Shown piece by piece: positions 49,383-58,175 of a DNA stretch of 64,000 nt. Origin of the DNA: JAEZJZ01 sp050949055. GTDB taxonomy: Bacteria > Bacillota > UBA994 > UBA5500. The position numbers were made by a program, and so were the translations under genes. Below the pieces are notes generated by a model. The model was given only the letters and a program-made list of their open reading frames with translations, was not told the DNA's origin and made no database searches. The number at the start of each line of letters is the position of its first letter. Position 1 is the first letter of the stretch. Location of the stretch: positions 62,001 to 126,000 of the forward strand of contig JBMNFA010000001.1 in NCBI GenBank assembly GCA_050949055.1, read 5' to 3'.

Positions 49383-50768
49383 TTGGCCGTCTTACAGAGT
49401 CAGAAGGAACAGAGAAGATCAGAACTGGCTCGGCTATCACAAGACAATCTGCTCAGGGCGGTCTTGTTGCTGGCGGTGCCTGTGATCATCGAGATGGCGC
49501 TGCAATCTACCGTAGGCATCGCAGATGTGGCGATGGTAGGACGGCTAAGCCCAGCCGCCATTGCCGCCGTCGGACTGAGCAATCAGGTGTATATGCTGGC
49601 TTTGACTGTGTTCGCAGCGGTACGCACCGGAACGACGGTGCTGGTGGCCAGAATGGTGGGAGCGGGCGATCTGCCTGGAGCCAATAAGGCCGCTCGTCAA
49701 TCGCTATTGTTGTCTTTGTGGGTTGCTCTGGTACTCGCCGCCTTTGGGCTGTTGTTTCCAGAACTCGGCCTGCGCATGTTGGGTGCCGGCGAGGATGTGA
49801 TTTTGGTGGGAGTAGGCTACATGCGCTGGAAGGCGGTCTCGGTGATCTTCGCCATCTTGGTGATGACTGCCACTGGCATCCTGCGCGGCTGCGGCGATAC
49901 CCTGACCTCCATGTACGCCAATGTGACCATCAACCTGACCAATATTGCCCTCAACTGGGTGTTCATCTTCGGTAATCTGGGCATGCCTGCCATGGGAGCC
50001 GCCGGAGCTGGGTTTGCCACCATGGTAGCCCGGGCTGCCGGTGCGGTGATCATGTTATATGTGCTGATGCGAGGAAAAGCGAGCATCAGGATAAAACTAC
50101 GCGATGACAACCACATCGACTGGCCTATTCTGCGCCGTGTGCTCAACGTCGGCTTACCGGCAGCGATGGAGGAACTGATGATGCGGGGAGCACAGATCTT
50201 CTTCACCATGATCATCACCAGCCTGGGTACCTTCATGTACGCTGCCCACCAAATCGCGCTGCGGGCAGAGTCGCTGGCTTTCATGCCCGGAATGGGTTTT
50301 GCCGTAGCCGCCACCACCCTGGTGGGGCAGAATCTGGGTGCCCAGCAGCCAGGCATCGCCCGCAGGGCCGGCTGGTTGACCATGTGGTTGTGCATCGGCA
50401 TGATGAGCGCCATCGGCGTTCTGCTGTTCGTATTTGCCGTCCCCATGGTCGGTTTCTTCACCCCGGAACCGGAGGTGGTCGCAGCAGGGGCCCGCGTGCT
50501 TCGGATTATGGCTTTGGCCATGCCTTTTATGGCCGTGGCCAGGGTTGGGGCAGGCGCACTGCGTGGCGCCGGCGACACCAAGTTTGTGATGTGGGGCACC
50601 GGTCTGAGCATCTGGGCAGCACGTCTGGGTTTGGCTTTTGTCTTTGTCAAGATTTTTGACCTGGGGCTGACAGGTGCCTGGCTGGGCATGTGCGCCGACC
50701 AGATCGCCCGGGCCATGTTCTTTGGAATCCGCTATTATTCAGACAAGTGGCAGCATATCAGGGTCTAA
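49383..50768 (+). CDS. MATE-family efflux transporter, second copy
   Basis: The 461-residue antiporter has twelve predicted TM helices. The first half has LAVPVIIEMALQSTVGIADVAMVGRLSP and GTTVLVARMVGAGDLPG; the second half has HQIALRAESLAFMPGMGFAVAATTLVGQNLGAQQ. It probably exports cationic compounds. TTG 49383 sits 6 bases after GGAGGG; ATG 49377 touches the ribosome binding site, so it is less likely. The N-terminal charged segment of ~20 residues is cytoplasmic. A hairpin terminator follows. Confidence 0.92.
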   Translation: MAVLQSQKEQRRSELARLSQDNLLRAVLLLAVPVIIEMALQSTVGIADVAMVGRLSPAAIAAVGLSNQVYMLALTVFAAVRTGTTVLVARMVGAGDLPGANKAARQSLLLSLWVALVLAAFGLLFPELGLRMLGAGEDVILVGVGYMRWKAVSVIFAILVMTATGILRGCGDTLTSMYANVTINLTNIALNWVFIFGNLGMPAMGAAGAGFATMVARAAGAVIMLYVLMRGKASIRIKLRDDNHIDWPILRRVLNVGLPAAMEELMMRGAQIFFTMIITSLGTFMYAAHQIALRAESLAFMPGMGFAVAATTLVGQNLGAQQPGIARRAGWLTMWLCIGMMSAIGVLLFVFAVPMVGFFTPEPEVVAAGARVLRIMALAMPFMAVARVGAGALRGAGDTKFVMWGTGLSIWAARLGLAFVFVKIFDLGLTGAWLGMCADQIARAMFFGIRYYSDKWQHIRV

Positions 50769-50781
50769 TCACGAACAAAAG

Positions 50782-50821
50782 AACGACGGTCAGGTAGGCA
50801 CAAGCCCGACTGACCGTCGTT
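50782..50821. terminator. Bidirectional terminator after the MATE gene
   Basis: AACGACGGTCAG/CTGACCGTCGTT forms a 12-bp stem between convergent genes, with T runs on one side (TTTGTTG). Confidence 0.8.
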
Positions 50822-50831
50822 TGTTGCCGCA

Positions 50832-52499
50832 CTAGGAGAACTGTAACAGGCTGGGAAAACCAGTGAGAAAGCGCTGTTTGTCGGCCTCACTGAGCTGCAA
50901 AAATCGCTCGAAGTTGGTCAAGCTGACATTCAGGACAGAGAAAAGATATTCGGTGAAGGTCTTCTGGTCATAGCCATAGCGAGCTTCCATATCAGCTAGC
51001 TTCTTCATGCCATAGTAATAGCAGGTGAAGTAACCGATGCGATTCTGCATCTCCTGCGACTTTACCTGCCCCAAGGCAGTCTTGCGGTCGAAGCCCAGTT
51101 CATCCATATAAAGCTGAATTGCATCTTCCTCAGGGCGGTTGAAGTACATCAAATAGAGATCTGCCTTGATGCGTACCGCCGTATGATGGCGACGGAAGGC
51201 TACCGCCAACGGATAGTAGGGGTCTTCTTCAAACAGGAACTCCATCAGCCGTTCGGTGCGGTGGCACATACCTTCCTGCAAAGGCACCCGCTTGGCACCG
51301 ATCTTGACGGTCTCTGGCAGAGGATCCAGCGTCGAGCGCACGAACTGCACATGATGGCCGGGGTAGCACTCGTGTACGGCATTGATCTTAATCCATCCAT
51401 CGGAAACAGCACGATAGTTGGTATCATTTAAGAACACTTCGCCCAGCAACGGCCGCCGGCGCGGACAACCGCCGCCATAGCCGCCCCACGGATAGGTCAG
51501 TCGATGTTGCTCTGGCACCGGGACCACCCGACAGTGCTCTTCGGGAAGACGGACAAATTGCTGGCAAGCAACCTGGGCCCTGTCCAGATACTGCCTCAAA
51601 CGGGCAAACATCTCCGCGGGGCTGTCGCAGGGGCCAGCCTTGGTATTCATCAGCTCCACCGCCGCCAGCGGGGTGGCGATGGCCGGCCAACCGGCAGGTC
51701 TGACGCGAGCCGCGATCTCTACCATTTCCGCCCTGGTCTTGTCCACTTCACTATCGTACCAACTGAGCAGCTCATCCAAGCTCACGCCCAGCTCCTGGTC
51801 GAGCACCATGCGATAGCGTTCTCTGTCCATATTCAACGGAGCATCGCTGCCTACGGCCGCTTCAGCTGGCCTGGCTTCCACCAGCCGACCGACAGTCTGC
51901 TGCCAGCGGCCGGCCTTATCCGCCAACTCAGCCAATGCCGCTTGCGTACGCCGCAGATCCTCGTCGCTGGCTCCTTGATAATCTTGTTCCACCTGATGGT
52001 GACATTGCTGGCTGACCAATTGCAGAGTGGCGCAGTTGTCTATCACATCCTGCAGTCGGTTGGTGGGGGCAGCGGGTAGGAGACCACTGACACTGTCCCA
52101 CAAGCCGTCCACCTGCTGCAAACGGTTGAGCAGCAAGCTGACTCGTTCACCGGCGGCGCGAGAGTCCTTGCGTCCCATAAAAGTAAGGTAGTTTGTCAAC
52201 CCCGCCAGATAGCTGGCCGGATGCTCGACAGTGCTCTGCAAGGTGGAGCGCTGGGCCTCGATGAAGTCGATCAAGTGACTGCGCAGGATGGAATAGACAG
52301 CATCGGGAGCAGGCAACGCCTTTGCCTGTGCTAGCAAGTCCGCATAGGCTTTGTCCGCAGACGCGACGTTGTCTTCCGCCGGCAGAAATAGTTGCCGTTC
52401 GTATTGACGATTGCTGCGCAGCAGGTCGTGCTGCCGGCCGCAAGCGGCATCCAACCGCCGGTAAGCCATGGTTAGATCAAGCGCGTTGTTTTCGTTCAT
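50832..52499 (-). CDS. DUF885-family metallohydrolase
   Basis: The 555-residue soluble protein belongs to the DUF885 family, which has the fold of zincin-like peptidases. The conserved metal motif is NAVHECYPGHHVQFV (HExxxGHH, C-terminal half). Further family features are the YMDELGFDRKTALGQ and RIGYFTCYYYGMKKL segments. Its substrate is unknown, but a peptidase role fits the neighbourhood. ATG 52499 follows AAGGAGG by about 8 bases; ATG 52505 is only 2 bases away and is not chosen. Monocistronic, 146 bases downstream of the membrane operon that ends at 52646. Confidence 0.9.
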   Translation of the reverse strand: MNENNALDLTMAYRRLDAACGRQHDLLRSNRQYERQLFLPAEDNVASADKAYADLLAQAKALPAPDAVYSILRSHLIDFIEAQRSTLQSTVEHPASYLAGLTNYLTFMGRKDSRAAGERVSLLLNRLQQVDGLWDSVSGLLPAAPTNRLQDVIDNCATLQLVSQQCHHQVEQDYQGASDEDLRRTQAALAELADKAGRWQQTVGRLVEARPAEAAVGSDAPLNMDRERYRMVLDQELGVSLDELLSWYDSEVDKTRAEMVEIAARVRPAGWPAIATPLAAVELMNTKAGPCDSPAEMFARLRQYLDRAQVACQQFVRLPEEHCRVVPVPEQHRLTYPWGGYGGGCPRRRPLLGEVFLNDTNYRAVSDGWIKINAVHECYPGHHVQFVRSTLDPLPETVKIGAKRVPLQEGMCHRTERLMEFLFEEDPYYPLAVAFRRHHTAVRIKADLYLMYFNRPEEDAIQLYMDELGFDRKTALGQVKSQEMQNRIGYFTCYYYGMKKLADMEARYGYDQKTFTEYLFSVLNVSLTNFERFLQLSEADKQRFLTGFPSLLQFS

Positions 52500-52645
52500 T
52501 TTCATTGCCTCCTTAGCGAGAAGTCTCGGCCTCAGGACAAAGGGCCAACTCGGCCTGGTAGGCGGAGTCGGCCCGGAGGGTTATCCGTTTTTTGCAGGGT
52601 CGACCTGCGTGCGGCCAGGACAAAGCCCGTCACACAAAGGCGTTT

Positions 52646-53248
52646 CTAGAGCAAACCTAGCCACTTTCCATAGACTGTCTCCAACACTCCCAGCAGCAGG
52701 GAAATACGGCCCATAACCACGTTGCCAAAGGAGACGCCAAAGGTGACCATCATCATCCAGCGACCAAAAGAGGTCACGTGTTTGAACGGTCCTTTCACCG
52801 GAATCGTGAACAGGAAATAGAGCAATACAGATACCACGCCGACCACCATGACGATATTGTCAAACGAGCTCAGCGGCACCATGGTCGCTTTGATCTGGGC
52901 CAACAACTGTGAGTTGTAGACCCCATAGATGGAGATACCGGTACCGATACCGATCAGGAAAGCCATGGACCAACGGCTCAACCAAGCGATGCCCCGGAAG
53001 AACCTGGCGTAGAGCAATACTCCCAGAATCAACGGAATGATCAAGACCGTCCTGCCATCGTTGACCATTGGCTGCCAACCTTGAATGACTATGTTACGAT
53101 AAGCTTGCGACAGGGCATAACCGGCACCACTACCCACGAAGACGTGCTCGCACGCCCTGTACAAGGGGTTGTCTTTAAACAGTGAGGAGAAGATGGCGAT
53201 GGAGCCGATCGCTGCAATCCAAATCCAAGGATCGGTGGAGATATTCAC
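52646..53248 (-). CDS. Polytopic membrane protein, fourth gene of the DUF6754-type operon
   Basis: The 200-residue protein has about six hydrophobic helices (for example WIAAIGSIAIFSSLF, VLIIPLILGVLLYARFF, IVMVVGVVSVLLYFLF) and no cysteine or charged motif that suggests a known transporter. GTG 53248 follows AGGAGGTG by about 8 bases. It is 55 bases downstream of the previous gene on the same strand. Unknown family. Confidence 0.82.
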   Translation of the reverse strand: MNISTDPWIWIAAIGSIAIFSSLFKDNPLYRACEHVFVGSGAGYALSQAYRNIVIQGWQPMVNDGRTVLIIPLILGVLLYARFFRGIAWLSRWSMAFLIGIGTGISIYGVYNSQLLAQIKATMVPLSSFDNIVMVVGVVSVLLYFLFTIPVKGPFKHVTSFGRWMMMVTFGVSFGNVVMGRISLLLGVLETVYGKWLGLL

Positions 53249-53303
53249 TTATTTTCACCTCCTCTGCAACATCTGTTCGATGTTGCGCTCGGGTATGTGA
53301 TGC

Positions 53304-54128
53304 TTATTGAGCCTCTTGTTTGCGGCCAGTGAAGTAGGCGATGTTGCCGATGATCACAAACAAGATAATGGCTAAGTGTCCCAGAGACTGGGCATCCATC
53401 TTGGCCACGGCAGAGCCGGGCTTATTCACCAGAAGTTCGTACTCGGCTGCTCCCCTAAGACCTTGAGTTAAACCATCTATCTGACCAGAAGTGTAGAAGG
53501 GCATCACCTCTGGCACGCTGACATTCACTACACCGGCCAGCAGCTTGATATCCAACGGGCCCTGCACCTGTCGCACCCACTCCTGGATGCCCGGATTGTA
53601 TCCGTGGAACACGAAGACAAACTCGAAGTCCCGAACATCGGTAACGCCCTGCAAGATGGGCATGTTGCGCAGGTCAGTGCCATGATAATCAGCCTTTGCA
53701 GTGCCGATTACGTCACGCCCCAGGTTGCGAATAGCGGTCTCTGCACCAGCGATGAAGCCGAGGTTGACCAAATCCTCTCCGTAGACCTTACCATTTGCCA
53801 GGTGGGGGGCGATCAATCCCTCGATCAGGTTAGGGCCAGCCGCCGAGAAGCAAACCAGAGCCACTCTCACGCCTTTATCCATCAGGTGATCCAGCATGAT
53901 CACCGCTTGCGGAGCGATATCAGGGGCAGATGTCGGATCATAGTTGATGGAGAAGAGCACCCTATCTCCCGGATTGAGAGCGTCTAGCTGGTTGAAGACG
54001 TCGCGCGTCCCTTGGTTGATCTCCAGGGGGATTCCCAAGGGGTTGAGCAAGGGCAAGGAGATTACCACCAGCATGACCACATAGATAATCCGGCGATCAA
54101 AACTCTGCAGCCTTTCGAGCAAACTCAT
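53304..54128 (-). CDS. Membrane-anchored protein, third gene of the DUF6754-type operon
   Basis: The 274-residue protein has an N-terminal TM helix (about 14-30), a soluble region of ~210 residues and a C-terminal TM helix (LGHLAIILFVIIGNIAYF). The soluble part alternates strands and helices, with DRVLFSINYD, GVRVALVCFSAAG and DFEFVFVFHGYNPG, possibly a Rossmann-like fold outside the membrane, but no known motif. ATG 54128 follows AAGGAGGTG. A 161-base gap with duplicated hairpins separates it from the previous gene. Confidence 0.82.
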   Translation of the reverse strand: MSLLERLQSFDRRIIYVVMLVVISLPLLNPLGIPLEINQGTRDVFNQLDALNPGDRVLFSINYDPTSAPDIAPQAVIMLDHLMDKGVRVALVCFSAAGPNLIEGLIAPHLANGKVYGEDLVNLGFIAGAETAIRNLGRDVIGTAKADYHGTDLRNMPILQGVTDVRDFEFVFVFHGYNPGIQEWVRQVQGPLDIKLLAGVVNVSVPEVMPFYTSGQIDGLTQGLRGAAEYELLVNKPGSAVAKMDAQSLGHLAIILFVIIGNIAYFTGRKQEAQ

Positions 54129-54148
54129 TCAATACACCTCCTTACCAA

Positions 54149-54264
54149 GCGAGTGCGAAGCACTCGCGAACTGAATAGAGTGATTGTTGCGTAGCAACTA
54201 TCAGTTTGTACCTCATTGAGTGCGTCAGCACTCGCGAACTCCAACAAAACCATGGTTGCGCAAC
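54149..54264. repeat. Two copies of a 69-bp hairpin module inside the membrane operon
   Basis: GCGAGTGC-GAA-GCACTCGC (54149-54167) and GTTGC-GTA-GCAAC (54186-54198) recur 69 bases later as GAGTGC-GTCA-GCACTC (54218-54233) and GTTGCGCAAC (54255-54264); CGCGAACT flanks both copies of the first stem. The stems are well formed and no T tracts follow. Confidence 0.8.
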
Positions 54265-54289
54265 AAGCCACGGCTGACAGGCTGGGTGA

Positions 54290-54940
54290 TTACTCGGCAC
54301 CGAAATGTCCGCGCTCAATTCCCAGCAGTATGCGCAGTGATGTGGCAAAGGCACCAATAGCCGCACCCATCATGATCGCTCTTTGCCCGACGTTGTTCGG
54401 AACCGACAACAGCCAGTTGGCCAATGGAGGGAACTTATTCCAGATGAGTGCGCCAATCGGAGCCTGTCCCAACATTACGATCATGCAGGCAATCAGCAGG
54501 ATTGTGGCATCAACCCCGCGCATGCGGAAAGCCCGGAAAGCAGCTGAACCCAAGTAGAGGGCCACAGTGGCAAACATGGCTGCTCCCAAGGCAGAAAGCA
54601 CTGAAGTATATAGACTCTGGTTGAGGTTGACCCAGAACTCAGAGCCGGATTGATGATAGGCAATAATACCCACGATTGCCCACAAGGCAATGGAAATCAG
54701 CAGCAGCAAGCTGTTGAACCAGCCTGCCCGTTTGCGTGCCAGGTTATTGCCGTGAATCCGGACCAAGTTAACCGAAGCGAGGCCCACCGCGAAGGCGGAG
54801 ATGATGATGACCCAACCACCCAATTCCTGGGCCAGAGCCGCCAGTGAGTAGTTGCCGCCCAACGGAACTGTAATGAAGTTGCTCAGCAACATGATCACAC
54901 CGACCACAAAGGTGATGGCAATAGGCATTTCCCGTCGCAC
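54290..54940 (-). CDS. Polytopic membrane protein, second gene of the DUF6754-type operon
   Basis: The 216-residue protein has six predicted TM helices (starting AITFVVGVIMLLSNFITVPLG, then WVIIISAFAVGLASV and later MFATVALYLGSAAF) and a basic loop NNLARKRAGW after the second helix. No known motif is visible. GTG 54940 follows AAGGAGGTG by about 8 bases and 44 bases after the first gene's end. Confidence 0.82.
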   Translation of the reverse strand: MRREMPIAITFVVGVIMLLSNFITVPLGGNYSLAALAQELGGWVIIISAFAVGLASVNLVRIHGNNLARKRAGWFNSLLLLISIALWAIVGIIAYHQSGSEFWVNLNQSLYTSVLSALGAAMFATVALYLGSAAFRAFRMRGVDATILLIACMIVMLGQAPIGALIWNKFPPLANWLLSVPNNVGQRAIMMGAAIGAFATSLRILLGIERGHFGAE

Positions 54941-54984
54941 TGACTACACCTCCTTTTTGCGTAAGTTAAAGGATAAGTCCAGTT

Positions 54985-55767
54985 TTACTTGCTAAGCAGG
55001 TCGGTGAAGAAGCTCGATTGCATGGTGGCAGCCAGTGCTCCCAACAACACCAAAGCGATGCTAGCTGCTTTCAGGTAGTCCTGTGCGGCAATGGAACCGA
55101 GTTTCACCTTGTCTTGGGACAAGTAAGCGCCACCAGCGAATAACTCCTCACCGATCAGGGTGTAGTCACAAGCAGCGACGAAGAAGGGAATCTGATGCAG
55201 GTTGGCAGTACCGGCCACCTGAATGGCACCGACCTCGGCTCCCGCCTCGGCCATCAGCAGCGCCTCTGCCCAGAAAGCACCCACCATCAGGTTGGCGGCT
55301 ACCTTTTCACGGCGCATGAAGCCCATGCAGGAAGCAGCATACGCGAACTGGTCGCTAGAGAAGAACCGAACGGTGGTCTCCTGAAACATATCTGGCTTAC
55401 CAGCTGCCAGGAACCGCTGCCGGGCCACCTCCTGAGCGATGGGGAAGAGATCGGCGGTACGGATGCTGACCACCAGTTCGGTGTTGTACTTGGCGATCAA
55501 ATCCACAGCATAACCCAGGATCTCCATGGCAGCCATCGTCTGCGGGGCGCTTTGGTCAGTGACTCCAGCAATGCCAGGGGAGAAGTGAACGGGACGCCCC
55601 ATCTCAGTGGCGCGACCAATCGCCTCCTCAATTGCATCCAACCCATTGATGTGACGCACGGTGGGGGCATGTTTGCCCTGACGCACGTGGGACATCATCC
55701 AGAGGACGAGGGCACCGGAGACAATAGAGAAGAACAGCAGAAAACGTGCTCCAGCAATGAATGACAT
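54985..55767 (-). CDS. DUF6754-like membrane protein, first gene of its operon
   Basis: The ~260-residue protein resembles DUF6754-type membrane proteins. It has a TM helix at the N-terminus, a conserved soluble core (HFSPGIAGVTDQSAPQTMAAM, TELVVSIRTADLFP, FMRREKVAANLMVGAFWAE, GAIQVAGTANLHQIPF) and a final TM helix near the C-terminus. The function of the family is unknown. ATG 55767 is preferred because GTG 55779 overlaps the ribosome binding site. It is the head of four same-strand genes with gaps of 44, 161 and 55 bases. An extended -10 promoter TGTTATAAT lies ~115 bases upstream. Confidence 0.82.
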   Translation of the reverse strand: MSFIAGARFLLFFSIVSGALVLWMMSHVRQGKHAPTVRHINGLDAIEEAIGRATEMGRPVHFSPGIAGVTDQSAPQTMAAMEILGYAVDLIAKYNTELVVSIRTADLFPIAQEVARQRFLAAGKPDMFQETTVRFFSSDQFAYAASCMGFMRREKVAANLMVGAFWAEALLMAEAGAEVGAIQVAGTANLHQIPFFVAACDYTLIGEELFAGGAYLSQDKVKLGSIAAQDYLKAASIALVLLGALAATMQSSFFTDLLSK

Positions 55768-56247
55768 TCCTTTTTCCACCTCCTTTCGTTAGTCAATCCA
55801 GTGACAACAGGTTGCATCGGAATCGATTAGACCATTAACTGCTAACAATGCTCCTGATTCTGGGTTATTCCACAATTACAAATATTATAACAGTTAATAC
55901 TACTCGCTTGTTTGCTAACCTTTCGACTAGTTGATACATGTTCCGACCGCTCTCGACAACAATTGCCTCTCTCTGTCGAAAGATTGCATTAAGTCTGTTA
56001 CTATTATGGTGATTCTTGCCTGTACGACTACACTCTTCAACCATAGGAGAAGGAATAGACGCTGGGTCTATTCTTCTCTCGAAAACCAACGAAGTGCAGC
56101 GTTGGAGGTCTGGTTGTGCGTGCAACAGGCACATCGGACGCCACAGCCTAAGTGCGAGCGAGCACGCAATGACAGGCAGAAAGTTAGAAACAGGCAGGGG
56201 CTGCCAATCCAGCCTCCTGCCTGCTTCAGGCTTCTCCTAGCGGTCGT
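55768..56247. other. Intergenic region upstream of the membrane operon
   Basis: No gene seen; small open frames lack ribosome binding sites. An extended -10 element, TGTTATAAT on the minus strand (55892-55884), is the likely promoter of the membrane operon, with no good -35. The remaining ~350 bases are unexplained. Confidence 0.45.
55884..55892 (-). promoter_or_regulatory. Extended -10 promoter of the membrane operon
   Basis: TGT-TATAAT on the minus strand, about 115 bases before ATG 55767; no convincing -35 was found. Confidence 0.5.
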
Positions 56248-57942
56248 TTAGTTCAGCGTCACCGTCTGAGTGCACTTGCCTCCCTTTTCCGATTCAACAA
56301 CGATAGTCACTTCACTGCCGGGCGGCCCACTGACGATCCATTCCACCGCCTGTTCCGAAGGGAGTTCTTTACCCATGCGGAACGATCCGTTAGCGAAAAA
56401 GCTGGTTCTGCCAGCCCGCCCTTCCAGGTGTCCTATGTCCTGCTTGACCTTTGTCTGCGCAGCCACCTCTGGCGGCGTCAGCAGTCTAGCCACTACCGGC
56501 TGGGCGACCTTGTTGTTCAGCGCTGCCTGGGTGAGGAAGGTGGGCAGATAGCCCAAATTCTGCACCAGCGCTGAGACCTTCCACGTATTCCCGTCCACTT
56601 TGCTGGTGAACACGCCAGTCAGTGCCACCTTAGGTAGCGTCTTGGCGTGGCGGAAACAGAAGCTGGCGTTCTTATTGCACTCTGCCGCCAAAAAGGCAGG
56701 AGGGCAGTTTTGCACCAACTGCTTGATCTTGAATCCGCCGATCTCCACCGAACCCAGCTGGGGATGGTCAAAGGGAGTCCAAGGCACGAAGCCCTCGCCA
56801 TCCAGCTCCCGATCTATCCAGGCCAGAATCTTAGCGAAGTCCTCCGATTGTTCCTGATCGGTCTTCGGCTTGCGCGGCCAGACCTGCACTCCCGCCCGGC
56901 TGGCCAAATCCCAGAGCTCCACCGTATAGGCAGGAATGCCTAGGTGCTGATACAGCCAATCATCAAAGGCCCCCGAGGAGAAATTGACGGTGTCCTGCAG
57001 GAACTCGTCGAAGATATTGCAGCAGGGATATCCGGTTTCCTCGGTGGCCATGGCACCTATTGCCTTAAACATGGCCACATCCCGTTTGGGAGCCTGCTTC
57101 TCGGGCATGGTTCCTGGGGGACGCAAAATCACGCCACCAGTGGTATGAAAGGTAACGGCGCTGCCGATGTTCTTGTGGCTGAGCACGAAATCGGCCACTG
57201 CCCGGGTTTCCGGTTCTGACAGGGGATAGTTGCCTGCCCCGGGTTGCCGGGATTCCAATCCCCAGGCACAGGGATAGTTGCGGTTAAGATCCAATCCCCA
57301 TTTGTGCGGGGCTGCGGGGAAGGGGGTCCCGGCTTGATGCTCGACGATATAGCCCTCCGTATATAGCCGATAGTATTCGCCACCGTCCTCGTCGGGCAAG
57401 CGCTTCTCCATCCGGCGTGGGTCGCCCAAGGCCGCTTTCCATTCTCCCAGAGGAGACTTCACACGCATCAGCAGGATCTCGCCGTTGCCATCGACATCGG
57501 CTGCGTGCAGTCCTGGCTGGGGCTCACTGAAGGGATAGTGGCGAGGAGCCGAACGCAGCGTATCTGGGGAAGTCAGGTAGACCTCCGCTCCGTCTGGGGA
57601 AACCCGGGGCAGTATGTAGAAGGTATAGTCGTCCAGCAACCGAGCCATCTTCGGGTCGCTGGAATAGCCGGTCAGCAGTTGATGAATGGTATACAAGGCA
57701 ACCATCGAACCGGTGACTTCTCCGGCATGATGGTTGCCATCGGCGTAGTAGGCAGGTTTACTTTCGGCTGGTCCGGTGGCGTAGTTTGTCAGTTCCATCA
57801 GCCATAGTTCCCGACCCTGTGGGCTCTTACCGATAGAATAGAGCTTGGCCAGCTGTGGATAGGCTGCCGCCAACTGATGCAAGGCGTCCGTCAATTCGGC
57901 GTAGGTATAGTACTTGTCGAAGCAGAGATGTACTTTGGTCAT
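56248..57942 (-). CDS. Zinc carboxypeptidase, M14 family, paralog
   Basis: The 564-residue protein is a close architectural match to the M14 enzyme at 13879-15585: H72 and E75 in GNHHAGEVTGS, the later histidine in VTFHTTGGV, catalytic Glu in YTVELWDLASR and DLNRNYP for substrate arginine binding. The C-terminal ~160 residues are a beta-rich domain of the same type. No signal peptide, so it is presumably cytoplasmic. ATG 57942 follows AAAGAAGGG. It is divergent from the amidohydrolase gene at 58176, so the two may be regulated together. Confidence 0.93.
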   Translation of the reverse strand: MTKVHLCFDKYYTYAELTDALHQLAAAYPQLAKLYSIGKSPQGRELWLMELTNYATGPAESKPAYYADGNHHAGEVTGSMVALYTIHQLLTGYSSDPKMARLLDDYTFYILPRVSPDGAEVYLTSPDTLRSAPRHYPFSEPQPGLHAADVDGNGEILLMRVKSPLGEWKAALGDPRRMEKRLPDEDGGEYYRLYTEGYIVEHQAGTPFPAAPHKWGLDLNRNYPCAWGLESRQPGAGNYPLSEPETRAVADFVLSHKNIGSAVTFHTTGGVILRPPGTMPEKQAPKRDVAMFKAIGAMATEETGYPCCNIFDEFLQDTVNFSSGAFDDWLYQHLGIPAYTVELWDLASRAGVQVWPRKPKTDQEQSEDFAKILAWIDRELDGEGFVPWTPFDHPQLGSVEIGGFKIKQLVQNCPPAFLAAECNKNASFCFRHAKTLPKVALTGVFTSKVDGNTWKVSALVQNLGYLPTFLTQAALNNKVAQPVVARLLTPPEVAAQTKVKQDIGHLEGRAGRTSFFANGSFRMGKELPSEQAVEWIVSGPPGSEVTIVVESEKGGKCTQTVTLN

Positions 57943-58175
57943 CTTCCAACCCTTCTTTCACAAACAGTATTTAGATGATTTTAAGCTTTCATGCATAACT
58001 ATGCAACGTTTGTTCCATTCAGTGCAGGAAGTTTGTTTGTAGTAGCACAGTGCCCATAAACCAGGTGAAGAATGACGCACCCAAATTCGTGCAGGACTAG
58101 CCCGTCACTAGCCCGAACTGAACTAGTAGGCTATCGCAGGTATAAGGAAACAACCTGTGTCAAAGGAGGTCAACT

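Noticed and set aside
49817..50716. 299-residue minus-strand open frame within the second MATE gene
   Set aside because: Antisense shadow, low-complexity Ala/Arg/Pro composition, no start signals.
55865..56134. 89-residue minus-strand ORF upstream of the membrane operon
   Set aside because: No ribosome binding site, no domain, and it overlaps the likely promoter.
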